From Nitrospira sp. (GTDB lineage: Bacteria; Nitrospirota; Nitrospiria; Nitrospirales; Nitrospiraceae), in contig JANYEF010000083.1 of assembly GCA_025363325.1 (NCBI GenBank), positions 1 to 13,501 of the forward strand: a stretch of 13,501 nt of DNA, in the 5' to 3' direction. Shown in pieces: positions 1 to 6,804 of this stretch (position 1 is the stretch's first letter; every line of letters begins with the position of its first letter). Made by a program: the position numbers and the translations under genes. The notes beneath the pieces were generated by a model that was not told where the DNA came from, made no database searches, and saw nothing but the letters and a program-made list of their open reading frames with translations.

Positions 1-73
1 AAATATGGCCTTCATTAAGCAATCCACCGACAAGCGCCTTGAACGGCTCCGCGCTCGAATGGAGAAAGAATAG
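1..73 (+). CDS. C-terminal tail of an unknown protein (5' end outside window)
   Basis: Reading from base 2, an open frame of 23 codons ends at TAG 71-73. The visible peptide is short, basic and helical (it includes FIKQSTDKRLERLRARMEKE). It is open to the window edge, so it may be the end of a plus-strand gene. It is too short to assign a family, and chance openness cannot be excluded. It is followed by 60 bases of featureless sequence and then repeat A. Confidence 0.35.
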   Translation, partial: NMAFIKQSTDKRLERLRARMEKE

Positions 74-134
74 TTTTGCACAAGTCTCTCGCCCTCGACG
101 ATCCGCAGATACGGCCCAATAAGAAAATCTATCC

Positions 135-314
135 AACAGAATGCTCAAAAAGACTGTCCCTCAAGGCCGCAGGCGAGCGATTCTTTTACTACCTTACCAG
201 GGGTAGCTGGGATGATCCCAGCTGCGCGCGTTCAACGAGGCCCTTCCGAGGGCGCGCGTTGCGCGAGCACGGGGATCGTTCCAGCTACCCCACATCCTTT
301 TTCAGCACCCTGTT
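135..314. repeat. Palindromic repeat element A (conserved ends, unusual core)
   Basis: Imperfect terminal inverted repeats: AACAGAATGCTCAAAAAG at 135-152 against the right end CTTTTTCAGCACCCTGTT (297-314). The ends match those of the elements at 1728, 7448 and 8707, but the core differs. It holds GGGGTAGCTGG (200-210) inverted against CCAGCTACCCC (281-291), with a nested GCCCT/AGGGC hairpin (240-253) and GCGCGCG tracts. The right end overlaps the stop codon of the hydrolase gene (313-315), so the element lies directly downstream of that gene and could act as its 3' hairpin. Confidence 0.7.
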
Positions 315-951
315 AAAGACGAACAAACTGATTCGTCTCTTTCTCCCACCCGATTTCCGTCTCCGGTCCATGCCCCGTCACCACGATCGTGGCATCCTCC
401 AAGGTGTACAACCGCTCTCGAATGGATTGCTCGATGGCGTCGAAGTCTCCGCCCCAGAGATCGGTGCGCCCGATGCTGCCGCGAAAGAGTGTGTCGCCAG
501 CCACGACCAAGTTGTCGCTCGGGAAATGAAAACTCATGGACCCGGGGGTATGGCCTGGCGTATGGATGGCGACCGCAGACATCTGGCCGACCAACAGCTT
601 CTCCTCATCCTTGATCCAATAATCCGGCAACGGAACCGGCACGTAGGCCACGCCGAACATCTGACATTGCATTTCAAGATTCTTCCATAGCTCAAGATCA
701 TCCTGATGCAGGCAGATCGCCGCCCCCGTCGCCTTCTTCATTTCTCCGGACGCGAGAAAATGGTCAAAATGGGCATGGGTATGGAGAATATGTGTGACCG
801 TCAGTCCCAGTTGCTGCACCTCGTGGAGAATTCGCTCGTGCGCTCCACCGGGATCAACCACGATGGCCTGCTTCGTCACTGGGTCTCCAATGATCGAACA
901 ATTGCAACCAAGGGGCGGGACGGAAAATGTTTTTCGGATCACGCTCGGCAT
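313..951 (-). CDS. Metallo-beta-lactamase-fold hydrolase (glyoxalase II-like)
   Basis: 212 aa, the usual size for a short glyoxalase II-like hydrolase. The full set of metal ligands is visible: THAHFDH at 58-64 (H59, H61, D63, H64), TPGH134, AGD153 and TGH194. The family cleaves thioesters such as S-lactoylglutathione, or related substrates, at a dinuclear metal site. The order of motifs fits the glyoxalase II/persulfide dioxygenase branch, but the exact substrate cannot be read from the sequence. There is no signal peptide, so it is probably cytoplasmic. The ATG at 949-951 is 28 bases after the stop of the upstream exported protein on the same strand. No clear Shine-Dalgarno precedes it. A TAGCAT box at 961-966 lies 9 bases upstream, so it may have its own near-leaderless promoter. 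The stop codon touches repeat A. Confidence 0.93.
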   Translation of the reverse strand: MPSVIRKTFSVPPLGCNCSIIGDPVTKQAIVVDPGGAHERILHEVQQLGLTVTHILHTHAHFDHFLASGEMKKATGAAICLHQDDLELWKNLEMQCQMFGVAYVPVPLPDYWIKDEEKLLVGQMSAVAIHTPGHTPGSMSFHFPSDNLVVAGDTLFRGSIGRTDLWGGDFDAIEQSIRERLYTLEDATIVVTGHGPETEIGWEKETNQFVRL

Positions 952-960
952 CGTGGACGC

Positions 961-966
961 ATGCTA
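961..966 (-). promoter_or_regulatory. Possible -10 box of the MBL hydrolase gene
   Basis: On the minus strand TGTAGCAT ends 9 bases before the ATG. The hexamer TAGCAT matches TAnnAT. A weak TTGCGC lies 18 bases further upstream (985-990). If used, the transcript would begin almost at the start codon. The box is in the 28-base gap after the upstream gene, so read-through is an alternative. Confidence 0.35.
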
Positions 967-979
967 CAGTCCAACCCAC

Positions 980-1675
980 TCAGGGCGCAAGCAGCGGCCC
1001 TTCTTCTGGTTCTATCTGAGGCTGGATGGTCCACACGACTTCCGTGTCGAACAACGCCCAGCTTCGTCCTTGACGGCGACACCACACAAGGAACCCCGCT
1101 CCGGTGCCATCGGGACGTAGGGCTTCGACATACATCAGTGCATGATCGTTACGGAGGCTTCGTGCCACGCGAGAGAAGGCTAGACGATCCAGGCCCGGCG
1201 GCGCGTGAATCGGTCTGGCGCGAGCCACCGTGGCTGGCCAAGCCAGGGACACCTCCGGCTCTTCGATCCGGTCACCCGTCGCGAACCGGTAACCGACACC
1301 AAAGTGAAATCGTCCTTCGAGCCGACTTGCTTGCCGGTTGACCTCACGGAATTCCCGGATCAGGTCCGGTGGTAGCTCGCCATCGAAATATTCCTGTTCC
1401 TGAATCGCTTCGATCGTCGCCGGCCCCTCTTCATCTGGAGAAAGACGGAGCCGCGTCATGCGCTCGATTACGACCAACCGAGTGGCTGACGTGAGAAACT
1501 TGCTCGTCACCACCTGGTCGTACAAGGCATAGTCTTCAGCAGGAATGGCATCGGCCTTCTGATCTGATTCCGCTACTGCTCCCGACGTCCCCATGAGGCC
1601 ACCCATGAGCAGCACAGCTACGATCATAACGATCAGACGAATCATCCTAGGAGGCTGCGGAAAAACTTGGTTCAT
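980..1675 (-). CDS. Exported protein of unknown function
   Basis: 231 aa from the ATG at 1673-1675, preceded by GGTGG about 8 bases upstream. The open frame extends to 1738, but that upstream ATG lies inside the end of repeat B and has no ribosome site, so I prefer the later start. The N-terminus is a clear signal peptide: Arg residues, a hydrophobic run (LIVMIVAVLLMGGLMG) and an Ala-x-Ala type cleavage site near GAVA/ES. The mature part is mixed alpha/beta with no catalytic motif I recognise. It contains the segment DQVVTSKFLTSATRLVVIERMT and a C-terminal strand-rich part (GFLVWCRRQGRSWALFDTEVVW) that looks like a substrate-free, NTF2-like or outer-envelope accessory domain; that is a guess. 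It probably forms a two-gene unit with the downstream hydrolase. Confidence 0.75.
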   Translation of the reverse strand: MNQVFPQPPRMIRLIVMIVAVLLMGGLMGTSGAVAESDQKADAIPAEDYALYDQVVTSKFLTSATRLVVIERMTRLRLSPDEEGPATIEAIQEQEYFDGELPPDLIREFREVNRQASRLEGRFHFGVGYRFATGDRIEEPEVSLAWPATVARARPIHAPPGLDRLAFSRVARSLRNDHALMYVEALRPDGTGAGFLVWCRRQGRSWALFDTEVVWTIQPQIEPEEGPLLAP

Positions 1676-1727
1676 ACACAATCCACCGTTGGAATCTTCC
1701 ATAATGATGCCGATGCCAAAATAGCCC

Positions 1728-1850
1728 AGGATGCTCAAAAAGGCCGTCCAGCAAGGCCGCAGCGAACGAAGAAGCGAGGCGTACGCTTCGGTACGTTGAG
1801 CCTCTGAGAGAAGCGAGAACGCCGCTGGCGGTCTTTTTCAGCATCCTGCT
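1728..1850. repeat. Palindromic repeat element B
   Basis: Ends AGGATGCT (1728-1735) and AGCATCCT (1840-1847) are inverted. Next to them lie CAAAAAGGCCGTCCAGCAAG on the left and CTTTTTCAG on the right. A central hairpin CGTAC (1780-1784)/GTACG (1791-1795) surrounds GCTTCG. The minus strand of 8707-8834 is a close relative by eye across the whole length, so these are two copies in opposite orientation. It lies between divergent genes, upstream of both the exported protein (-) and the lipoprotein (+). Confidence 0.85.
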
Positions 1851-1902
1851 AGATCAAGCATAGCTGCCGGAACGGAGCACGGTCAATTCATGGAATCCTG
1901 CG

Positions 1903-1931
1903 TGGACAAGTCGACGCGAAGCGTGGATAAT
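1903..1931 (+). promoter_or_regulatory. Sigma70-type promoter of the lipoprotein gene
   Basis: TGGACA (1903-1908) and GATAAT (1926-1931) are separated by exactly 17 bases, each 5 of 6 to consensus. Transcription would start near 1938, giving a leader of about 20 bases that contains the GGAGGG ribosome site (1946-1951). This placement excludes the ATG at 1890 as a start. Confidence 0.65.
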
Positions 1932-1958
1932 CCAAAAAATCAGATGGAGGGACGCGAC

Positions 1959-2693
1959 GTGGGGAACAAGTCTCAATCGAACCAGTGGCCTTTGTGGATC
2001 GGAGCGATCGCGCTCTGTGTCTTGGCCAGCAGTTGCAAGCCTGACGACTCACCATTCAAAGCGGAAAATGAGTCGCTTCGCAAGCAACTGGCCAAGCAGG
2101 AATCTGTGGTGACTTCGTTGCAGGATGGGAACAAGGTCATGCATCAACAGATCGATCTGTTGAACCAGGAGCTACGCGACGCGAAGAAATCGGCTGAGAG
2201 CGCCAAGACCGAGGCCAAAGCCGCCTCCGACAATTTGGCGGTACAAACAGCCCAGGCAAAAAAGCTGAGTGCCGACGTCCAAAAAAACGCAGCGGCGCAG
2301 GCGGCGCAGAATATCTACGTCGAGGAGAAAGGGGCCCAGACTGAAGACCTCCCCCGCCCCTTAAGCACCGTCGCCAAGATGACGGAGGACGCCCTCAGCC
2401 GCAATGGATACCACATCAAGGTGAGTATCAAGACCGATCAGAAAGCGGTCTACGTGACGGAGCGGAAAGTCTCCCCCCCTGCCTCGCTTGAAGTCGCGGG
2501 CTCACGAAATCAATACGTGCTGTCTCTTCAGGCGCTCCCCTCGAATGTTACCCGGCTCAACGTCAAGGCCGACTTCGAAAAATTGGCCCAGGGTGGACGC
2601 CTCCTCAGCGTGAGCGCGGAGGAGGTCGCGGAAATTGAACGGAGCCTCATCCGGGAAATCAACAAGGCCCTGGCCTCTCCCAGCAAGACCTGA
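1959..2693 (+). CDS. Coiled-coil lipoprotein
   Basis: 244 aa from GTG 1959, chosen because GGAGGG (1946-1951) is 7 bases upstream and a good promoter ends at 1931. ATG 1944 and ATG 1890 are in-frame alternatives. The N-terminus is a lipoprotein signal: a hydrophobic run, then LASSC with Cys26 as the likely lipidated residue. Residues of about 35-115 are rich in Glu, Lys, Gln and Ala in heptad-like order, a long coiled coil. The last 110 residues form a globular part starting near TEDLPRPLSTVAKMTEDALSRNG, of no family I recognise. It is presumably anchored in the envelope facing the periplasm. Its TGA shares a base with the ATG of the next gene (TGATG), so the two are probably translationally coupled and may work as an anchor/partner pair. 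Confidence 0.85.
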   Translation: MGNKSQSNQWPLWIGAIALCVLASSCKPDDSPFKAENESLRKQLAKQESVVTSLQDGNKVMHQQIDLLNQELRDAKKSAESAKTEAKAASDNLAVQTAQAKKLSADVQKNAAAQAAQNIYVEEKGAQTEDLPRPLSTVAKMTEDALSRNGYHIKVSIKTDQKAVYVTERKVSPPASLEVAGSRNQYVLSLQALPSNVTRLNVKADFEKLAQGGRLLSVSAEEVAEIERSLIREINKALASPSKT

Positions 2694-3592
2694 TGCGGCG
2701 GTATTGCGCATGGCTCGTAACCGCTCTCTCCCTCCTCATCATCATGGGAAGCGCACAAGACGCGGGGGCTGGATCAAAGCCCTCACCGGAACTGGCCCGC
2801 CATTTAGCCGGGATCGCCTCGCTGGCCCAGCCGTCACCAATGGTCACCATCCCAGCCGGTCCGTTCTTGCTCGGCAGCAAGCGAGTGGATGACGATCCCT
2901 ATGGGGACCGGACGCAGTTCGACGATACGGAACTCCCCCAACATCGGGTCTGGCTCGAAACCTACGAGATGGATCGCGATGAAGTAAGCCTCGGGGAATA
3001 CCTGGCCTTCTTACGACAGCAGAAGCTCCATCCATCGGACGAGTTGCAGAAACTCATCTGGCACGTCATCACCATCCATTCCGTCTCGGACCAGACCCTG
3101 GCCCGGTGGCCCGCGCTCTATGTCACGTGGGCCGAGGCGAAAGATCTGTGTGTAGCAAAGAGCACACGGCTTCCGACAGAGGCTGAATGGGAAAAAGCAG
3201 CGCGAGGATCCGAAGGCGGCCTATTTCCCTGGGGTGAAAGCGCCCCCAACCCCACCGTCGCCATGTTCGGCCAGCACCACGTCCATGAGATCCCCATTCT
3301 TGCACCAGTGGATTCGCATGAGGCCGGCAAGAGCCCCTATGGCCTTCACCATATGGCGGGAAACGTCGCCGAATGGGTGCAGGACTGGTTCGGCTTCGAC
3401 TACTACGCCTACATGCCGGAGCGCAATCCGCCTGGCCCGACCAGCGGGCGCTACAAGAGCGTCCGCGGTGGCTCCTGGAAGAGTAACCAGGTCATGCTCC
3501 GAACGGCGACCCGAGGCGGCTCAGCACCGGATCAGCGCTCGGCTACAATTGGGTTCCGATGCGCGCAGTCATCGACCTCCACAACCCACTAA
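2693..3592 (+). CDS. Secreted SUMF1/FGE-fold protein (formylglycine-generating-like, probably non-catalytic)
   Basis: 299 aa with a signal peptide (MRRY..., hydrophobic core to about residue 20, cleavage near DAGA). The SUMF1 fold covers residues 50-291: MVTIPAGPFLLGS at 50-62, RLPTEAEWEKAARG at 159-172, MAGNVAEWVQDWF at 221-233, VRGGSW at 257-262 and the terminal GFRC at 287-290. True formylglycine-generating enzymes carry a cysteine pair just after the GGS motif (SYLCHKSYC in human FGE). Here that stretch is GSWKSNQVMLRTATRGG with no cysteine, so sulfatase activation is unlikely and a binding or scaffold role is more probable. No sulfatase gene is in the window. The start overlaps the stop of the coiled-coil lipoprotein, so the two are cotranscribed. 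Confidence 0.92.
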   Translation: MRRYCAWLVTALSLLIIMGSAQDAGAGSKPSPELARHLAGIASLAQPSPMVTIPAGPFLLGSKRVDDDPYGDRTQFDDTELPQHRVWLETYEMDRDEVSLGEYLAFLRQQKLHPSDELQKLIWHVITIHSVSDQTLARWPALYVTWAEAKDLCVAKSTRLPTEAEWEKAARGSEGGLFPWGESAPNPTVAMFGQHHVHEIPILAPVDSHEAGKSPYGLHHMAGNVAEWVQDWFGFDYYAYMPERNPPGPTSGRYKSVRGGSWKSNQVMLRTATRGGSAPDQRSATIGFRCAQSSTSTTH

Positions 3593-3612
3593 CGCAGCAA
3601 AACTCCCTTTCC

Positions 3613-3641
3613 TTGGTGAGGCGCGAGCCTCGTGCTAGCAT
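3613..3641 (+). promoter_or_regulatory. Possible promoter of the Ycf46-like gene (near-leaderless)
   Basis: TTGGTG (3613-3618), 17 bases, then TAGCAT (3636-3641), preceded by TGC (extended -10, TGnTAnnnT). The hexamer ends 9 bases before ATG 3651, so the transcript would have at most a few leader bases. There is no Shine-Dalgarno in the TTCTCCCCT that precedes the ATG. A small GAGGC-GCGA-GCCTC hairpin lies in the spacer (3619-3632). Confidence 0.45.
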
Positions 3642-3650
3642 TTCTCCCCT

Positions 3651-5213
3651 ATGGCCCTGTCAACCAGCGTGCACGATCTCCGCACCCTCATTCGCTCCTG
3701 CCACCCGCTGATCGTCATCGAGACGGTGGAGGAGGAGCGGATACTGGCGTTACTGCAATCAGTGGCTGCCCAGGAGCGCATGCCGCTCTTCGAATGGTCC
3801 GTCACCAGAGGACTCACCCGTTCCGACGACGCACCGACACTCAACAGAATGACAGCGACACCTCTGGCTGTCCTCCAACATCTGCAAGGCCTGACGGTGG
3901 AAGCGGTCTTCTGGCTCAAGGATCTTGTGCCGCATTTACAAGATGCAGCAGTCGCCCGCCAGCTCCGAGAAGTCGCGGCAATCTACGGCCGCACGCGTGC
4001 CACCTGCGTACTCACGGGTCATCCCATTACCCTGCCGCTCGATATCGAAAAGATCGTCGTTCGACTCGACCTACAACTGCCGGATCGAAACGAACTCCAA
4101 TCTATGCTCCAAAGCGTCTTACAGTCGCTCGGCCCCAGAACCTCGCCTCGTCGCCCACGGTCGACCACCGTCGTGCAAAGCATTCTCCACTCCATCAGCG
4201 ACTCCAACGCGGCAAACCAGGGCCCTTCGACAGACGAGCGTGAGGCCATCCTCCGCGCCTTACAGGGACTGACGCTCCATCAGGCTCGACAGGTCATCAC
4301 GCAATGCGTCGTCGAGGACGGGACGCTCTCCGCCGACGACGTGCAGAAAATTCTGAAGCGCAAGGTGCAGGCGATCAGGGATGGCGGCCTCCTCGAATAC
4401 TATCCGCTCGAAGACAACCGGTTCGAGTTGGGCGGATTCGCCAATCTGAAATCCTGGCTGGAACGCGCGAAGGTCGGTTTTACCGCAGAAGCCAAGGCGC
4501 TCAATCTCACGCCTCCTAGGGGAATCATGCTCGTGGGCGTGCCAGGATGCGGTAAATCGCTGGCTGCGAAGGCCATCGCACGGGAATGGCAGCTTCCCCT
4601 CTTAAAACTCGATGCCGGCCGGTTGTTCGATAAATTCGTCGGTGAGTCGGAGAAGAACTTTCGCAAGGCGATCGAGATGGCTGAGTCGCTATCGCCCATC
4701 GTCCTCTGGATCGATGAAATCGAGAAGGCGATGGCCGCGGGGGGTGGAAGCGGCGAGGCCGATGCAGGCTTGAGCCGTCGGCTGTTCGGCGCATTCCTCA
4801 CGTGGCTTCAGGAGAAGAAGCAAGAGGTCTTCGTTGTGGCCACCGCCAACAATCTGTCGTTGCTCCCCCCCGAACTCCTTCGCAAAGGCCGGTTCGATGA
4901 AATCTTCTTCGTGGACCTACCGGACGACAGGGAACGAGAAGTCATCTGGAAGATACACCTCGGCCTCCGCAAGCAGGACAGCACGAAATTCGATATGGTC
5001 AAGATCGTCAGCGCCAGCGATGGCTTCAGCGGTTCGGAAATCGAACAGGCTGTGGTCGCGGCACTCTACCGTGCCCTCTATCAGAAAACACCACTGACGA
5101 CCGATCTGTTGATTGAAGAATTGACTAGTACTGTGCCACTCTCCGTCACCCGGCGTGAAGACATCGATCAGCTCCGGAAGTCGGCGCAAGGCCGGTTCGT
5201 GAACGTACGGTGA
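3651..5213 (+). CDS. Ycf46-like AAA+ ATPase
   Basis: 520 aa, slightly longer than the usual ~500 aa of Ycf46-like proteins. The N-terminal half (HPLIVIETVEEERILALL, PLFEWSVTRGL) is the degenerate RecA-like region typical of this family. The C-terminal half is a canonical AAA+ module: Walker A GVPGCGKS at 296-303, Walker B VLWIDEIE at 351-358, sensor/second-region-of-homology ATANN at 397-401, and arginine fingers in LLRKGRFDE (R411, R414). It would act in the cytoplasm as an ATP-driven remodelling hexamer. Cyanobacterial Ycf46 has been linked to inorganic-carbon use, but its target here is unknown. The gap of 58 bases to the SUMF1 gene has its own promoter-like sequence. The TGA overlaps or abuts the next gene, suggesting coupling. 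Confidence 0.93.
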   Translation: MALSTSVHDLRTLIRSCHPLIVIETVEEERILALLQSVAAQERMPLFEWSVTRGLTRSDDAPTLNRMTATPLAVLQHLQGLTVEAVFWLKDLVPHLQDAAVARQLREVAAIYGRTRATCVLTGHPITLPLDIEKIVVRLDLQLPDRNELQSMLQSVLQSLGPRTSPRRPRSTTVVQSILHSISDSNAANQGPSTDEREAILRALQGLTLHQARQVITQCVVEDGTLSADDVQKILKRKVQAIRDGGLLEYYPLEDNRFELGGFANLKSWLERAKVGFTAEAKALNLTPPRGIMLVGVPGCGKSLAAKAIAREWQLPLLKLDAGRLFDKFVGESEKNFRKAIEMAESLSPIVLWIDEIEKAMAAGGGSGEADAGLSRRLFGAFLTWLQEKKQEVFVVATANNLSLLPPELLRKGRFDEIFFVDLPDDREREVIWKIHLGLRKQDSTKFDMVKIVSASDGFSGSEIEQAVVAALYRALYQKTPLTTDLLIEELTSTVPLSVTRREDIDQLRKSAQGRFVNVR

Positions 5214-5218
5214 GGCCC

Positions 5219-5968
5219 ATGCGATTCTTCTTCATCATCGCGACTATCGCGAGCGTGACGCTCGTGGGCTGTACCACGCCACAAGTCGAACGCGATCCCG
5301 CATCGCCACCGATCGGGCGTCCACGCACATCGGCATCGGCCGAACAGCCTCGTATATCGCCACCGGTCAAAGGCCCTCTCGCATCGCTACCGAAAGAGCG
5401 CGCCTGTTGTCGATCCGTCGAGCGCGCGCCGAGCCGGAGCGCGATCGTGCGGTCAGCGGCCAAACTCGTGGGCGCCACAACGGTTGAGAGTAACGGCCGA
5501 CGCATCGCCTATGACTGTGCCGGGGTAACCCGTGCGGTGTTTCTCAAACACGGGATCGATCTCTATGGCAGCAGCGTAAACGATCCTGAAGCCAATGGCG
5601 TCCGCCTCATCCATCAGCACATACAGCAACAGGGGACGTTCCACCAGGGACCAGTTGTCCACCCAGGCGACCTCGTGTTTTTCGACAACACGTGGGACTT
5701 CAACAGGGATGGCAAGGTAAACGACCCGTTGACGCATGTCGGGATCGTCGAACGGCAGGAGCCGGATGGTACCGTGGTCTTCATCAGTCGCGTAGCCGGC
5801 GCCATCCAACGTTACCGCATGAATCTCGGCCTGCCCCACGTCCACAAAACCGCCGACGGCCGAATCCTCAACGATTATCTTCGCCGCAAGGATGCCATCG
5901 ACCCTGACGATACCGACTATCTCACGGGGGAACTTTTTGCTCAGTTCGCCACTCGGGTGGGGAACTAA
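5219..5968 (+). CDS. NlpC/P60-like (papain-fold) lipoprotein
   Basis: 249 aa from ATG 5219 (GGTGA at 5209-5213 serves as ribosome site). GTG 5210, overlapping the upstream TGA as GTGA, is the alternative. The N-terminus MRFFFIIATIASVTLVGC is a perfect lipobox, with lipidated Cys18. A Pro/Arg/Ser-rich linker of about 50 residues follows. The catalytic domain shows YDCAGVTRAVF (nucleophile Cys100) and THVGIV (His173), with the intervening HPGDLVFFDN strand typical of NlpC/P60 and CHAP hydrolases. The family cleaves peptide or amide bonds in peptidoglycan. The lipid anchor puts it in the envelope. The fold is well supported; the exact bond is not known. The linker contains an unusual CC pair. 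Confidence 0.88.
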   Translation: MRFFFIIATIASVTLVGCTTPQVERDPASPPIGRPRTSASAEQPRISPPVKGPLASLPKERACCRSVERAPSRSAIVRSAAKLVGATTVESNGRRIAYDCAGVTRAVFLKHGIDLYGSSVNDPEANGVRLIHQHIQQQGTFHQGPVVHPGDLVFFDNTWDFNRDGKVNDPLTHVGIVERQEPDGTVVFISRVAGAIQRYRMNLGLPHVHKTADGRILNDYLRRKDAIDPDDTDYLTGELFAQFATRVGN

Positions 5969-5969
5969 T

Positions 5970-6086
5970 AGAAGACCGTTATTTGGTTTGTTTGGTTTGT
6001 CTCGTTTGTTTGGTTGAACGAAACAACCAAATCAACCAGATAAACCAAACAAACCAGATCAACCAGAGAGACCAGATAGACCAGGC
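5970..6086. repeat. TTTGGTTTG long-hairpin repeat D
   Basis: Starts AGAAGACCGTTATTTGG. The left arm GGTTTGTTTGGTTT (5985-5998) pairs perfectly over 14 bases with AAACCAAACAAACC (6042-6055), extendable to about 18 pairs with one wobble. A second, inner arm GTTTGTTTGGTT/AACCAAATCAAC surrounds GAACGAAAC. Its reverse complement aligns with elements E (6565) and F (7448), down to the AACGGTCTTCT end. It begins just after the NlpC/P60 stop codon and could also serve as that gene's 3' hairpin. Confidence 0.85.
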
Positions 6087-6095
6087 TTCTAGCCC

Positions 6096-6104
6096 TGCTA
6101 CACT
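6096..6104 (+). promoter_or_regulatory. Extended -10 promoter (leaderless) of paralogue 1
   Basis: TGCTACACT (TGnTAnnnT) ends 6 bases before ATG 6111. A TAGACC (-35-like, 4 of 6) lies 16 bases upstream, at 6077-6082, within the end of repeat D. The predicted transcript start coincides with the ATG, and no ribosome site precedes it. Confidence 0.55.
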
Positions 6105-6110
6105 TGCCGT

Positions 6111-6545
6111 ATGGCCACGTCGTCACCATCCAGTCCGATGACCCACCCCGATCCTCTACGCCGCACGATGCTGGAGGTACATCAGAGACTCTTGTCTCTC
6201 TATAGCGCGTTGATTGCAGCGGAGCAACTTACCTACGAACGCATCCACGGCCGCATCGGATCGACGGACGAACTCCTGAAATTGGTGCTCAACGATCCCT
6301 GGTTCACATGGCTCTACCCTATGTTGGATCTGCTGCTACGGATCGAGCAACTCCTGAACGACGACGCGTTTGACATCACCCTTGAAAACATCGAACACCT
6401 TGTGGCCGAGGTGCGCACCTTGACCCGCCCGTCGATTGAGGGCGATGGATTCGAGCGCGCCTACTACGAGGCCCTCCAGCGAACTCCTGATGTGCTGCTC
6501 GCCCATTTCCAGGTCACGCGCGTCCTACTGGCAGAAGCAGCGTAA
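6111..6545 (+). CDS. Conserved protein of unknown function, tandem paralogue 1
   Basis: 144 aa, mostly alpha-helical, with no signal peptide or membrane segment. Key segments are LTYERIHGRIGSTDELLKLV, NDPWFTWLYP, the acidic helix around 85-95, and EGDGFERAYYEALQRTPDV. The next gene encodes a protein that aligns over its whole length, about half identical by eye, including an equal-length N-terminus up to PLRR/PLRK. This supports the chosen start in both. I recognise it as a small conserved bacterial family but cannot name a function. There is no catalytic motif, so a small cytoplasmic binding protein is most likely. It is flanked by hairpin repeats D and E in opposite orientation. Confidence 0.85.
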   Translation: MATSSPSSPMTHPDPLRRTMLEVHQRLLSLYSALIAAEQLTYERIHGRIGSTDELLKLVLNDPWFTWLYPMLDLLLRIEQLLNDDAFDITLENIEHLVAEVRTLTRPSIEGDGFERAYYEALQRTPDVLLAHFQVTRVLLAEAA

Positions 6546-6564
6546 CTCTATCCGGCGCAAGCCC

Positions 6565-6698
6565 GGTCTGTCTGGTTCATCTGGTTGATCTGGTTTGTTT
6601 TGTTTATTTGGTTAGTTTCGCTCAACCAAACAAACCAGACAAACTAAATAGACCAGACAACGGTCTTCTCATGCTGGCGGACTTGTTCAACAGCCGCT
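6565..6698. repeat. TTTGGTTTG long-hairpin repeat E
   Basis: Long imperfect hairpin spanning 6580-6657. The inner TTTGGTT (6607-6613) pairs with AACCAAA (6624-6630) around AGTTTCGCTC, and the outer arms continue with about 21 paired positions in 27. The right flank CGGTCTTCT...TGGCGGACTTGTTCAACAGCC matches the right end of element F and resembles the GGCGG-CTTTTTCAGCATCC end of elements B and G. Same orientation as F, opposite to D. Confidence 0.8.
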
Positions 6699-6789
6699 AC
6701 AGCACGCGACCGAATATGCCGATATGCAAACCAAGATGGCTATCGATTTCACGACTGAGTTCCAGCAGCCACCATTTTTTCAAAAAACC

Positions 6790-6798
6790 TGCTAAAGT
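6790..6798 (+). promoter_or_regulatory. Extended -10 promoter (leaderless) of paralogue 2
   Basis: TGCTAAAGT (TGnTAnnnT) ends 6 bases before ATG 6805, the same geometry as at 6096-6104. No convincing -35 and no Shine-Dalgarno. A T6-C-A6 run (6775-6787) precedes it. Confidence 0.5.
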
Positions 6799-6804
6799 TA
6801 TTTT

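Noticed and set aside
76..690. 204-codon plus-strand open frame over repeat A and the hydrolase gene
   Set aside because: It is antisense to a gene with all catalytic motifs and passes through a palindromic repeat.
1676..1738. Longer start of the exported protein at 1738
   Set aside because: The ATG lies in the end of repeat B, lacks a ribosome site, and would bury the signal peptide behind some 20 residues.
2693..3592. Active formylglycine-generating enzyme
   Set aside because: The cysteines expected after the GGS motif are absent and no sulfatase is nearby.
3619..3632. GAGGC-GCGA-GCCTC hairpin as terminator of the SUMF1 gene
   Set aside because: Only five pairs and no T-run follow; it is more likely chance within the promoter spacer.
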